A stretch of 64,000 bases of DNA from RGIG4034 sp045576455 (GTDB lineage Bacteria; Bacillota; Clostridia; Lachnospirales; Lachnospiraceae). Positions 34,441 through 43,312 of the stretch are shown in pieces (position 1 is the stretch's first letter; every line of letters begins with the position of its first letter). The position numbers and the translations under genes are program-made. Below the pieces are notes generated by a model. That model was not told the origin of the DNA. It made no database searches and saw only the letters and a program-made list of their open reading frames with translations. Where the stretch lies: assembly GCA_045576455.1 (NCBI GenBank), contig JAZNGM010000017.1, forward strand, positions 1-64,000, written 5' to 3'.

Positions 34441-34473
34441 AGAAGCAGGGAATGATTTCCCTGCTTCTTTTTT
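34441..34473 (+). terminator. Rho-independent terminator
   Basis: A 12-bp perfect stem AGAAGCAGGGAA/TTCCCTGCTTCT with a 4-base loop followed by T residues. Confidence 0.93.
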
Positions 34474-34499
34474 GCTGTTAAAATCAATAATATATTATT

Positions 34500-35531
34500 T
34501 TATTTTGGATCTTGGTTGTGTATAAACTGAATATTCAAATCTACATTTCCGCTGATGCCTTTGACGCTTCCTTTTTCCGAATACTGCCAAAATTCAAAGT
34601 GATAAGGTGTTTGCGGTGATGGTTCGTAATCTGCGTACCAGAATTTGTATTCCTGAAGCTTGGACATATCAAAAAGAAACGCTTCCCAGATCATATTGCT
34701 GTAAATCATCGGTTCATAGCCTGCTGCTTTTATTGCTTCACAAAAAGCAATCGTGTTTTTGGTAAACTGTTCACCGGTTACATTATCGGTTCTTGCAGTA
34801 TCGTCACGGATAAGTTCGGGGTCATATACGACAGGAAGGTCAAGTTCATACCCCTCAATTGTTTTAAGTACGAATTCGGCTTCTTCTAAAGCTTCTTCTT
34901 CATTAATAGCCTGTGCGTAAAAATATACCCCGACGTCTAGTCCTGCTTCTTTGGCAGCTTTAATATTTTCGTGGAATCTTACATCTTCTTTAATATTTCC
35001 GGCTTGTCCGTATCCACGGAAACCCAGACGGATAATAACAAATTCCACACCGCTTTCTTTTACTTTATTAAAGTCTATTTTTCCCTGCCATTTGGAAACA
35101 TCTATCCCAAAACGGACGGTGTAGCCGTCATCTGCCGTATACGAAACATTGTTTCCGTCGACCTTAAGTGCTTCAAGGTTATACGGATATTTTTTGAGTC
35201 CGCCTATGACATTGGCATCATGCCATTCTCCCCATGCATCGATGAAATGCAGTGTTCCTGTCTGGGTAAGTAGGGTTTCCTGTATATTTTCGTTTTGCGT
35301 TATATCTTCACTAACCGTTGGTGTGTCAAGTGTTTCTGAAGGTAGTTCTTGCGTAGGGATTTCTTCAAGGTCAGATTCTTGGTTTGAAGATTCCTGAATG
35401 ATGGTATTTTCAGTACTCGTAACAGGGATTTCTTCCACAAACTGCTTATCAGGTATATCTGCCTTACCACATGAAGTGATTTGAAAACACATAAGAAGAA
35501 CGACGATAAGAAATAATTTTTTCTTTTTCAA
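34500..35531 (-). CDS. Glycoside hydrolase family 25 lysozyme, lipoprotein
   Basis: About 343 residues. A lipoprotein signal ends in FQITSC, followed by a Ser/Thr/Glu-rich linker and a GH25 muramidase barrel from about residue 120. The catalytic-domain landmarks RFGIDVSKWQGKIDFNKV, IIRLGFRGYG, YFYAQA, the DxE-like pair in VVYDPE and EFWQYSEKG are all present. It should cut the MurNAc-GlcNAc bond of peptidoglycan at the cell surface. A TTG start at 35531 is preferred, because GGAGG precedes it by 5 bases and the ATG at 35543 is part of that site. Confidence 0.88.
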   Translation of the reverse strand: MKKKKLFLIVVLLMCFQITSCGKADIPDKQFVEEIPVTSTENTIIQESSNQESDLEEIPTQELPSETLDTPTVSEDITQNENIQETLLTQTGTLHFIDAWGEWHDANVIGGLKKYPYNLEALKVDGNNVSYTADDGYTVRFGIDVSKWQGKIDFNKVKESGVEFVIIRLGFRGYGQAGNIKEDVRFHENIKAAKEAGLDVGVYFYAQAINEEEALEEAEFVLKTIEGYELDLPVVYDPELIRDDTARTDNVTGEQFTKNTIAFCEAIKAAGYEPMIYSNMIWEAFLFDMSKLQEYKFWYADYEPSPQTPYHFEFWQYSEKGSVKGISGNVDLNIQFIHNQDPK

Positions 35532-35688
35532 AACAGCCTCCATTTTGTTGAAATATGTGTATTTTAGTCAGTATAACATATAAAAAATCTAAGTTGCAAC
35601 AAGGAGGGGATTTCAGAAAACGGCGCAACGGAATGTTGCTCGACAAGGTAAATGATGTGCAGTATATTAGGTTAAAAGAGGTGTGATG

Positions 35689-36180
35689 ATGTTTGATATA
35701 GAAAAATTTGGTAAGGGCTTAACAAATATCCGAAAAAAATCGGGATTAACTCAGAATGATGTGGCATATAAACTTAATCTGACAAGGCAGGCAATATCTA
35801 AATATGAAAGAGGTGAAAGTTTCCCGGATATTTCAGTTCTCCTAAGAATTGCCGAACTATTTGGTATGACGATTAGTGAGTTGATTAATTTCGGAGAGCC
35901 CTCTAAGGCTGAAACAGTTGTATGGGAAAAGATGGAAAAAGGCAATGCGGATATAGATGCTGAAGAATTAAAAAAGTTAATGCCTCTTCTTAACAGTAAG
36001 TCAAAAGAAGCCATTTTTCAAAAAATATTAAATGGTGAAATGGATTGGCGGTTAATTAAAATTCTGATTCCGTATGCTGATAATTTGACAAGTCAAATAG
36101 AAGCAGCAGTGGTTGCAGGAGTATTACCAGGTGAAGTGCTTGATATTTTGCAGGATTATTTTTGGGATGGAAACAGATAA
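35689..36180 (+). CDS. XRE-family HTH transcriptional regulator
   Basis: A 163-residue regulator. Residues 1-65 are a Cro/C1-type helix-turn-helix (LTNIRKKSGLTQNDVAYKLNLTRQAISKYERGESFPDISVLLRIAELF). The remaining 100 residues form a helical domain of unknown function. Several ATG/GTG codons (35683, 35686, 35689) follow AAAAGAGG; 35689 has the best spacing. It precedes a methyltransferase gene by 37 bases, and may control it. Confidence 0.88.
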   Translation: MFDIEKFGKGLTNIRKKSGLTQNDVAYKLNLTRQAISKYERGESFPDISVLLRIAELFGMTISELINFGEPSKAETVVWEKMEKGNADIDAEELKKLMPLLNSKSKEAIFQKILNGEMDWRLIKILIPYADNLTSQIEAAVVAGVLPGEVLDILQDYFWDGNR

Positions 36181-36217
36181 GAGTTTACATACAAATAATT
36201 AAATTGCGGAGGTATAT

Positions 36218-37201
36218 ATGAAACAAAATTTTCTGTGTCCGAAATGCAAATCACGAATGATTTTACCTAGTTGCAAGGTGTGTAATTATAAGATTCCAAT
36301 GTCAAATTCGGTTTATCATTTTTGTAATGTTGCGGCTGTTAAGATTGAGGGAGAAAAACAGTATATAGGTTATGATAATATTGGTGAAGATTTTGAGCCG
36401 GAAGTAACTTATTGGGATGCTAATAATGTTGATAGATACGGAGTTTATGCAGCTTGCAGTGATTTGATTGCACAAGAATTTGGTACGGATATTTGTGTGC
36501 TTGATTTAGGAGCGGGACTCGGAACAGCATCCATTCCGCTTGCTAAAAATGGAATATATACAATTGCTGCCGATATCTCTGCAGTAATGCTGAATACAGC
36601 CGCAAAAAGAGCCAATAACCGTTTTGATAATCTTATACTTGCCCAGATGAATGCGTATGAGTTGATGCTTCCTGATAACAGTGTTGATATTGTGGTTGAA
36701 AATTCTATGTTGCATCTTGTTGATGAGCCTGAACTGATAATTAAAGAAATAGTAAGAGTGTTAAAACCAAACGGAAAGTTAATAAGATATACTTCTTGGG
36801 GAATGGAGCTTACTAAAGAAGAATTAGAGCAAAACATATATTGTAATCAGGTGATTTCTGATATAAGCGATTGCTATTACAAGTATCTGGAAGAACATAA
36901 TTATAAGAGTGTTGTTTTTAATCGAGAATACGAAGATGCATTGCAGCAGTATTTTGAAAGTCCGTACAGCAAAATTGCTGAAGGATTTACAGAGATTTTT
37001 ACCGATAAACTGAAATTCAGATTACATCGTATGAAAACCGGTGCACATTCAGATTTACAAGCTACTGAACCAGGATTAATAAAAGCTGCCTGGCAATATG
37101 CAGATAGTTATGCAAGACAAAAGTATGGGGAGAATTATTCGGAGATTAAGGGCTTTTCTAAATATGGAGCGGCGTTGAATGTATACGTTGCAAAAAAGTA
37201 A
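36218..37201 (+). CDS. SAM-dependent methyltransferase with N-terminal zinc ribbon
   Basis: A 327-residue protein. A Cys4-type ribbon (CPKCKSRMILPSCKVC, residues 7-22) precedes a class I methyltransferase domain with motif I VLDLGAGLGTASIPLA near residue 93, an acidic motif II IAADIS and motif post-I NSVDIVVENSMLHLVDEPE. The C-terminal 100 residues are helical. The substrate is unknown; the ribbon recalls RlmA-type rRNA methyltransferases but the rest does not match that family closely. It sits behind the XRE regulator and ends at a bidirectional terminator. Confidence 0.82.
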   Translation: MKQNFLCPKCKSRMILPSCKVCNYKIPMSNSVYHFCNVAAVKIEGEKQYIGYDNIGEDFEPEVTYWDANNVDRYGVYAACSDLIAQEFGTDICVLDLGAGLGTASIPLAKNGIYTIAADISAVMLNTAAKRANNRFDNLILAQMNAYELMLPDNSVDIVVENSMLHLVDEPELIIKEIVRVLKPNGKLIRYTSWGMELTKEELEQNIYCNQVISDISDCYYKYLEEHNYKSVVFNREYEDALQQYFESPYSKIAEGFTEIFTDKLKFRLHRMKTGAHSDLQATEPGLIKAAWQYADSYARQKYGENYSEIKGFSKYGAALNVYVAKK

Positions 37202-37228
37202 TTGAAAATAAATTTTGTAGATTATGAC

Positions 37229-37265
37229 AAAAAGATATGCTACCGCGAGGATAGCATATCTTTTT
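37229..37265. terminator. Bidirectional terminator between methyltransferase and rubrerythrin
   Basis: AAAAAGATATGCTA pairs with TAGCATATCTTTTT. A-run on the left and T-run on the right make it usable by both convergent genes. Confidence 0.9.
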
Positions 37266-37282
37266 GATTTTGACATTATATT

Positions 37283-37825
37283 TTAGCCAAAGTATCTCTT
37301 AAGAAGTCCTTCAAATGCTTTTCCATGTCTAGCCTCATCTCTAGCCATTTCATGTACTGTATCATGAATTGCATCAAGGTTAGCTGCTTTTGCACGTTTA
37401 GCAAGGTCAAATTTACCTGCTGTTGCACCATTTTCAGCTTCAACTCTCATTTCAAGGTTTTTCTTTGTTGAGTCTGTTACAACTTCGCCGAGTAATTCAG
37501 CAAATTTAGCTGCATGCTCTGCTTCTTCCCAAGCAGCTTTTTCCCAATATAAACCGATTTCCGGATATCCTTCTCTATGAGCAACTCTTGCCATTGCAAG
37601 ATACATACCAACTTCTGTACATTCACCCTGGAAGTTAGCGCGAAGGTCTGCCATGATGTCTTCACTTGCTCCCTGAGCAACGCCTACAACGTGCTCTGCA
37701 GCCCATAATTTGCCTTCTGATACTTCGTTAAATTTGCTTGCCGGTACACCACACTGTGGGCACTTCTCCGGTGCGCTGTCTCCTTCGTGAACATAACCAC
37801 ATACTGAACATACATATTTTGCCAT
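37283..37825 (-). CDS. Reverse rubrerythrin (N-terminal rubredoxin domain)
   Basis: A 180-residue non-haem iron peroxidase. The rubredoxin site (CSVCGYVHEGDSAPEKCPQC, residues about 6-25) is at the N-terminus, the reverse of classical rubrerythrin. The di-iron four-helix bundle follows with ligands in FQGECTEVGMYLAMA, AAWEEAEHAAKFAE, EMRVEAENG and ARDEARHGKAFE. It reduces hydrogen peroxide in the cytosol of anaerobes, using NAD(P)H by way of a reductase. It is downstream of perR on the same strand with AAAGGAGC before the ATG, so is most likely in the PerR regulon. Confidence 0.95.
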   Translation of the reverse strand: MAKYVCSVCGYVHEGDSAPEKCPQCGVPASKFNEVSEGKLWAAEHVVGVAQGASEDIMADLRANFQGECTEVGMYLAMARVAHREGYPEIGLYWEKAAWEEAEHAAKFAELLGEVVTDSTKKNLEMRVEAENGATAGKFDLAKRAKAANLDAIHDTVHEMARDEARHGKAFEGLLKRYFG

Positions 37826-37879
37826 AATAAATAGCTCCTTTCTTTTCCTTAAAAAATTGTTGTTTGTAAAATATTGTTA

Positions 37880-38275
37880 TTAATGTTTATTACTTCTAAC
37901 ACATTTTTCGCAAGTTCCGTAAAAATATGCTATATGACCGGTTATTGTACCGGAAAAATTTTCTCGGGCTGTATTTTCTATGGATTCAATGCTCTCCATA
38001 TTTAAATCTATGACACTTTTACATTCTGTACAGACAAAATGGTAATGATTAGAAGTGTCTGCATCAAAATGGTCTGTGCCATCTCCCAACCGCAATCTTA
38101 AGATTTCACCGATGTCTGACAACAATGTCAGATTCCTGTATACTGTACCAAGACTGATGTTTGGGAATTCTTGTCTTACATTTTGATAGACAACATCAGC
38201 AGTAGGATGGTCTTTTCTCGTTTTCAAAAATTCCATAATTGCTTCTCTTTGTCTGCTGTGCCGTAATTCTGCCAT
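37880..38275 (-). CDS. perR: Fur-family peroxide-responsive repressor, PerR-like
   Basis: A 131-residue Fur-family regulator with an N-terminal winged helix (RQREAIMEFLKTRKDHPTAD, then LGTVYRNLTLLSDIGEIL) and a C-terminal metal domain. The regulatory His/Asp residues are in GTDHFDADTSNHYHFVC, and the structural zinc site uses CTEC and CEKC. Its position before rubrerythrin and length favour PerR over Fur or Zur. AAAGGAGG lies 6 bases before the ATG. The operator-like palindrome upstream suggests autoregulation. Confidence 0.88.
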   Translation of the reverse strand: MAELRHSRQREAIMEFLKTRKDHPTADVVYQNVRQEFPNISLGTVYRNLTLLSDIGEILRLRLGDGTDHFDADTSNHYHFVCTECKSVIDLNMESIESIENTARENFSGTITGHIAYFYGTCEKCVRSNKH

Positions 38276-38350
38276 CTTGCCCTCCTTTCAAAAAGTCTGT
38301 TCCCTATTAATCAGGGAGTAAACAAGAACTGTATACCGTGTTTTCCATAA

Positions 38351-38365
38351 CAGTAATGATTACTG
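38351..38365 (-). promoter_or_regulatory. PerR/Fur-type operator (7-1-7 palindrome)
   Basis: CAGTAATGATTACTG is a perfect 7-1-7 inverted repeat, the geometry of Fur-family boxes. It lies immediately downstream of the minus-strand promoter at 38371-38398, covering the likely transcription start, so bound protein would block initiation. Confidence 0.72.
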
Positions 38366-38370
38366 ATATC

Positions 38371-38398
38371 AATATAACACATTTAGAAATAAAGTCAA
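38371..38398 (-). promoter_or_regulatory. Sigma-A promoter of the perR-rubrerythrin operon
   Basis: On the minus strand TTGACT (38393-38398) and TATATT (38371-38376) are 16 bases apart, next to the operator palindrome. Confidence 0.7.
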
Positions 38399-38520
38399 CA
38401 CATTTTTGAAAAAAATATATAAAATTTTTAGAAAAATATAGTTTTCATTTAATGGTATAATGAGTGAAGTATGTTATATTTAATATATTGAAGTAATTAT
38501 GAGCGTATGGAGGAATCCGT

Positions 38521-40035
38521 ATGAAATTAAAAACAAGATTATTAATAACTTTTTTAACGATTGTCATATTACCGCTGTTCTTATCGGCATTAGCTATATT
38601 CGGTATATCCTGCTATGTTAATAAAAATGCAAAAGAAGCGTACGGGCTTGATAAGGTTAACATATCGCTTTTGCTCGACCCCGTGCACGGATTTGCGGAA
38701 CTGACAGATGAAGAATACGGAATACTTAAAGAGGCACGGGTAAAAAATTACCATTTTTTTGAAAATAAAGAATCATTGGAAAAAGTAAATGAAGCACTTT
38801 TGAAAAAGTCTTCCTTCTTATTAGTAAGAAAAGCAAATGATATTTATTATACGGGAAATGAAGAACTGGGAAATGAGGTGTTTTTGAATCTTGCCAAATA
38901 CGGCATGCAATATACGGATGAAAAAAGCGGTTATTTCCTTGATAATATGAAAAGAGTAGTACGACAAGTTGATTTCCGGTTTTCGGATGGAAGTGAAGGA
39001 AGTGCCTTCATTATTACTAAGGTTACAACTTTTATTACCGGGAAAATAATCAGAAATGTCATCATTATGATTATTGTTATACTTGTTTTTACAAGCTTTA
39101 CACTTACCCGTTGGATGCAAAGCGGTGTGTTTGTTCCTATTAGGGATTTGAATAATGCCATGAAAAATATAGCTGACGGAAATTTGGATTATTCCTTGCC
39201 GGTTCCGCATGTTTCTAAGAAAAACCAAGGTGAGATTTATAACCTCTATGCAAATTATGAGCAGATGAGGCTTCGGCTTAAAGATACAACGGATGAGAAA
39301 ATACAGACCGATACGCAGAACAGGGAGCTTCTTAGTAATATATCACACGATTTAAAAACACCGATTACTTCTATCAAAGGGTATGTGGAAGGAATTATGG
39401 ACGGTGTGGCGGATACACCTGAGAAGATGGAAAAGTATATAAAGACCATATATAATAAGACGAATGATTTGGACAGGCTTATCAATGAATTAACGATATA
39501 TACAAATATTGATGCAAATAGAATTCCATATCATTTCCACAAGCTTAATGTAGCGGATTATTTCAGCGATTGTATTGAAGAAGTCGGTTTGGATTTGGAT
39601 TCTAAAAATATAAAATTGAATTACACCAATCTGGTGTCGCCGGATACGCTGATTATTGCTGACCCTGAGCAGCTTAAGAGGGTAATTGATAATATAATCG
39701 GAAACAGTGTAAAATATATTGATAAACCAAGAGGTGTTATTGATATCAGAATTCTTGATGAAGTGGATTCTATACGTGTTGAGATTGAAGACAACGGTAA
39801 AGGCGTTTCTGCTAAGGAATTAGGAAGAATTTTCGAGAGATTTTACCGTACGGATGCTTCCCGTAATTCCGCACAGGGCGGTAGCGGTATAGGTTTATCG
39901 ATTGTTAAAAAGATTATAGAGGACCATGGTGGCTATATATGGGCGACCAGCCGGGAGGACGAAGGCATGTGTATGCATTTTGTCATTCGGAAATATGAAA
40001 TAATTGAAAAAGAACCGGAAGTAGATCAAATATAA
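38521..40035 (+). CDS. Sensor histidine kinase (HAMP-HisKA-HATPase)
   Basis: A 504-residue membrane kinase. One helix at residues 7-30, an outer sensor region of about 140 residues, a second helix near 180-197, then a HAMP domain. The phosphoacceptor box is SNISHDLKTPITSIKG (His about 276); the N box is DPEQLKRVIDNIIGNSVKYI, followed by G1 DNGKGVS and G2 GGSGIGLSIVKKI. No known sensor family fits the outer part, so the stimulus is unknown. A cognate response regulator follows 28 bases later. TGGAGGAAT precedes the ATG. Confidence 0.94.
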   Translation: MKLKTRLLITFLTIVILPLFLSALAIFGISCYVNKNAKEAYGLDKVNISLLLDPVHGFAELTDEEYGILKEARVKNYHFFENKESLEKVNEALLKKSSFLLVRKANDIYYTGNEELGNEVFLNLAKYGMQYTDEKSGYFLDNMKRVVRQVDFRFSDGSEGSAFIITKVTTFITGKIIRNVIIMIIVILVFTSFTLTRWMQSGVFVPIRDLNNAMKNIADGNLDYSLPVPHVSKKNQGEIYNLYANYEQMRLRLKDTTDEKIQTDTQNRELLSNISHDLKTPITSIKGYVEGIMDGVADTPEKMEKYIKTIYNKTNDLDRLINELTIYTNIDANRIPYHFHKLNVADYFSDCIEEVGLDLDSKNIKLNYTNLVSPDTLIIADPEQLKRVIDNIIGNSVKYIDKPRGVIDIRILDEVDSIRVEIEDNGKGVSAKELGRIFERFYRTDASRNSAQGGSGIGLSIVKKIIEDHGGYIWATSREDEGMCMHFVIRKYEIIEKEPEVDQI

Positions 40036-40063
40036 AAATACTTATTATCTAAGGAGGATGACG

Positions 40064-40753
40064 ATGAGTAAAATATTAATTATCGAAGACGAAGCGGAAA
40101 TTGCAGATCTTGAAAAAGACTATCTTGAGATTAATGAATATAACGTAACGATTGAGAATGCCGGAGATACCGGTCTTTCAAGAGCACTTCAGGAAGATTA
40201 TGACCTTGTAATTCTTGACTTAATGTTACCGGGAATGGATGGTTTCGAAGTTTGTAAAAAAATAAGGGAAGTAAAAAATATTCCAATCATTATGGTATCC
40301 GCTAAGAAGGATGACATTGATAAAATAAGAGGTCTGGGACTTGGAGCAGATGATTATATGACAAAACCTTTTAGTCCAAGTGAACTGGTAGCGCGTGTTA
40401 AGGCACATTTATCCCGTTATAACCGTCTTGTCGGAAGTCAGAGTAAGGAAAATGATATTATTGAAATCCGCGGAATCCGAATTGATAAAACGGCCCGCCG
40501 TGTATATATTGATGGGGAAGAAAAAGCGTTTACGACGAAGGAATTTGATTTGCTTACGTTTCTTGCTGAAAATCCGAACCATGTTTACACCAAAGAAGAA
40601 TTATTCCGTGAAATTTGGGACATGGATTCCATTGGTGATATAGCAACCGTAACCGTGCATATTAAAAAGATACGTGAAAAGATTGAATATGATACGGCAA
40701 AACCACAATACATTGAAACGATATGGGGTGTGGGGTACAGGTTTAAGGTGTAA
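40064..40753 (+). CDS. OmpR-family response regulator
   Basis: A 229-residue regulator with a receiver domain (DEAE acidic pocket near the start, phosphorylated Asp in LVILDLMLPGMDGFE about residue 51, Lys in TKPFSPSE about 100) and an OmpR-type winged helix (FTTKEFDLLTFLAENPN to IETIWGVGYRFKV). It pairs with the kinase just upstream. ATG 40064 is chosen because AAGGAGG ends 6 bases before it; the ATG at 40058 touches that site. Targets are unknown. Confidence 0.95.
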   Translation: MSKILIIEDEAEIADLEKDYLEINEYNVTIENAGDTGLSRALQEDYDLVILDLMLPGMDGFEVCKKIREVKNIPIIMVSAKKDDIDKIRGLGLGADDYMTKPFSPSELVARVKAHLSRYNRLVGSQSKENDIIEIRGIRIDKTARRVYIDGEEKAFTTKEFDLLTFLAENPNHVYTKEELFREIWDMDSIGDIATVTVHIKKIREKIEYDTAKPQYIETIWGVGYRFKV

Positions 40754-40758
40754 AGGTA

Positions 40759-41597
40759 TTGAAAGAGGTATTAGATTTGGGAGATGTTAATTTAATTGAG
40801 CAGGATTTTTATGGTGAAGTTAAACAGATTTTGAATTCTGCGAGAGAAAAAGTTTATAAAACAGCCAATTTTGCAATGGTAGAGGCATATTGGAACATCG
40901 GAAAATGTATTGTTGAAAAACAAGGTGGAAAGGATTTACACCTGCAAATTTAGCCAATATGCGTCAATTTTATCTGACATTTTCAAATTTCTACGCACTG
41001 CGTAGTGAATTGAGTTGGACACACTATCGGATGTTAATGAGAGTAGAAAATGAAAACGCCCGTCAATTCTATTTGGAAGAGGCTGTCAAATCTAATTGGA
41101 GTACAAGACAATTGGAAAGACAAATTAATTCTTTCTTTTATGAACGTTTGTTGTCTAGTAAAAATAAAGAAGATATTGCTAATGAAATTACCGCACTTGA
41201 GAAACCGAACTCAGCAGAAGATATTATTAGAGATCCGTATGTATTGGAGTTTCTCGGATTAAGTCCCAAAGATGATTTTTATGAAAATGATTTAGAGCAA
41301 GCGCTGATTTCTCATTTGCAAAAGTTTTTGTTGGAATTGGGAAGAGGCTTTTCCTTTGTTGCACGTCAAAAGAGGATTAGATTTGATGGTAGGCATTTCA
41401 GAATAGACTTAGTATTTTACAATTATCTACTTCGGTGTTTTGTATTAATTGACTTAAAGATAGGTGATTTAACGCATCAGGATTTAGGACAGATGCAAAT
41501 GTATGTGCATTATTATGAGCGTGAAATGATGAATGAGGGAGATAATCCACCAATTGGTATTGTGTTGTGTGCAGATAAAAAATATCAAAAAGCATAA
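40759..41597 (+). pseudogene. Decayed YhcG/DUF1016-type PD-(D/E)XK nuclease
   Basis: Two reading frames match one YhcG-like protein. The first (40759-40953) carries the N-terminus to YWNIGKCIVEKQGG and then stops. The second frame continues with GFTPANLANMRQFYLTF and runs to 41597 through the nuclease-like core (IDLVFYNYLLRCFVLIDLKIG). By comparison with my memory of the family, about 25-30 residues are missing at the join (the RAEYGKQLL region) and the reading frame is shifted. The C-terminal part after GIVLCADKK is also cut short. The protein is therefore most likely non-functional. It abuts the response regulator and precedes the ProB-like gene. Confidence 0.82.
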
Positions 41598-41617
41598 AGA
41601 AAGGTTGGCTATTTGCT

Positions 41618-42442
41618 ATGAAATACGATTGTGAATTAGTTGGAAAGATTGGGTCTATGGCGTTGATTAATCGAGAGATTAATGAATTAGATTACAATAC
41701 ATTTAGTAGAATTGGTAAGTTTTTACAGCCAGGATATGTTTGGGTAAGTTCTGGTGCTGTTGAAATAGGCAAAATTGATTATTATAAAAGAACTGACAAA
41801 TATCTTGAACCAGAAGATGATGTTGCAAAATCTCTTTATGCTTCTCAGGGGCAATGTATTCTTATGGAGAACTATAGAAAATTTATTAAGCCAGAATATT
41901 CTGTAAGACAAATATTATTAGAACATAGCCACTTTAATGATAATGAAAAAAGCGAATATATCAAGACTTTGTTATTGGAATCAATGAAACATAAAGCAAT
42001 TCCAATTATAAATTATAACGACTCTGTTAGTAATGACGAAATTCTCAAGATGGAATTGAGTGAGTTATACAAGAGTCAAGAATCAGTAGCGGAGTGTATT
42101 GATAATGATGAAACAGCATCACGCTTATCGGTTCTGTTAAATTCAAAATATTTATTAATACTTACATCAGCAGAAGGATTGCTAAAAGATGCACACGACC
42201 CAGCATCTTTAATTAAAACGGTGGAAGGTAAGAATGTAGATGAGTTAATAGATAATATGAATGGACTGTTTCAGCTTTGCGATGGTGCAAGTAGAAAAGG
42301 TGCAAATGGAATGTTAGCAAAATTACAGTACATACAGGAACCGATTAAGAATGGAACGACTGTTATAATTGGTAGTCCCAAATATTCAATACCAGATTTG
42401 ATTAATGGAAATGTTAATCGAACTATTTTTAGAATAAGATAA
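41618..42442 (+). CDS. Amino acid kinase-family protein (glutamate 5-kinase-like, no PUA domain)
   Basis: A 274-residue kinase fold protein similar to ProB: VGKIGSMALINREI, WVSSGAVEIGKIDYY, SLYASQGQCILMENYRKF, IPIINYNDSVS, ECIDNDETASRLSVLL, LTSAEGLLKD and GASRKGANGMLAKL. The RNA-binding-like PUA domain of full ProB is absent and there is no proA beside it. The glycine-rich phosphate loops are partly changed, so it may phosphorylate something other than glutamate. It lies 39 bases before a radical SAM gene, which suggests a shared pathway. Its A+T content seems higher than neighbours, as expected for accessory DNA. Confidence 0.75.
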   Translation: MKYDCELVGKIGSMALINREINELDYNTFSRIGKFLQPGYVWVSSGAVEIGKIDYYKRTDKYLEPEDDVAKSLYASQGQCILMENYRKFIKPEYSVRQILLEHSHFNDNEKSEYIKTLLLESMKHKAIPIINYNDSVSNDEILKMELSELYKSQESVAECIDNDETASRLSVLLNSKYLLILTSAEGLLKDAHDPASLIKTVEGKNVDELIDNMNGLFQLCDGASRKGANGMLAKLQYIQEPIKNGTTVIIGSPKYSIPDLINGNVNRTIFRIR

Positions 42443-42480
42443 ATGTTTGATTAAAGATTAAGGTGTAGAGGTAGCCTATT

Positions 42481-43230
42481 ATGAATGAATATGTTAAAAA
42501 TTTAAATCGGATTGAGTTTGTTGTAACAATGGCTTGCACGGGAAATTGTAAACATTGTTCTGAAGGGGAGCATACAAATTGTACGGGTCATATTGATAGA
42601 GATGTTGCAGTAAAAGCAGTCCGTGAAATATGTAAGAACTATAAAATTGAATCTATCATGACATTTGGAGGAGAACCGTTGCTCTACCCTGAAGTGGTAT
42701 GCGCTATTCATAGTACTGCGGCAGAAATGGGAATTCCGAAAAGGGATTTGATTACGAACGGTTTCTTTTCCAAAGATTTTGCAAGGATTGCAACAGTGGT
42801 TAAGAATCTTGAGGATAGCGGAGTGTGCCGGATATTATTATCAGTGGATGCATTTCATCAGGAGACCATTCCGCTTGCACCGGTGAAATATTTTGCTGAA
42901 TGCGTAGCAAAATCTAAGATACATATGGAATTGAGCCCGGCGTGGCTGGTGAGCAAAGATGATGACAATCCATACAATGTAAAGACAAGAGAAATCCTTA
43001 GGGAATTTGATAGTCTCAATATTCCGCTTGGATCGGGAAATGTTGTTTTTCCAAGTGGAAATGCTTTGGTATATCTTAAGGAGTATTTTGAAAATACTGA
43101 TTACTCTAATCCTTATGACGATGATCCATGTGATGTCAGGGCAGTAAGCTTTTTGCCTAACGGGGATGTTCTTCAAGACAACGTTTATAAAAAAGGAATT
43201 CTTGATATTTTAAATGAGTATCAGCCATGA
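42481..43230 (+). CDS. Radical SAM protein
   Basis: A 249-residue radical SAM enzyme with the cluster motif CTGNCKHC (residues 16-23, Cx3Cx2C) and the SAM-binding MTFGGEPLLYPE near 60. There is no extra-cluster SPASM domain with many cysteines; only a lone CDVRAVSFLPNGDVL stretch near the end recalls the substrate side of that group. The reaction is unknown. It follows the ProB-like kinase and precedes, across a fresh promoter, a lipoprotein. The last 17 bases lie before that promoter. Confidence 0.85.
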   Translation: MNEYVKNLNRIEFVVTMACTGNCKHCSEGEHTNCTGHIDRDVAVKAVREICKNYKIESIMTFGGEPLLYPEVVCAIHSTAAEMGIPKRDLITNGFFSKDFARIATVVKNLEDSGVCRILLSVDAFHQETIPLAPVKYFAECVAKSKIHMELSPAWLVSKDDDNPYNVKTREILREFDSLNIPLGSGNVVFPSGNALVYLKEYFENTDYSNPYDDDPCDVRAVSFLPNGDVLQDNVYKKGILDILNEYQP

Positions 43231-43247
43231 AAACCATGACAAACAAC

Positions 43248-43276
43248 TTGAATGTCTCTTGCTTTTCCGATATAAT
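43248..43276 (+). promoter_or_regulatory. Sigma-A promoter of the lipoprotein gene
   Basis: TTGAAT (43248-43253) and a perfect TATAAT (43271-43276) with a 17-base spacer, 37 bases before the ATG at 43313. Confidence 0.75.
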
Positions 43277-43312
43277 TTATTACAATATTATTTTTACAAA
43301 GGAGAGATTTTT

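Noticed and set aside
43260..43280. CCGATATAA near 43267 as a second sigma-28 promoter
   Set aside because: No TAAA-like -35 element at the 15-base distance. The region fits a sigma-A promoter better.
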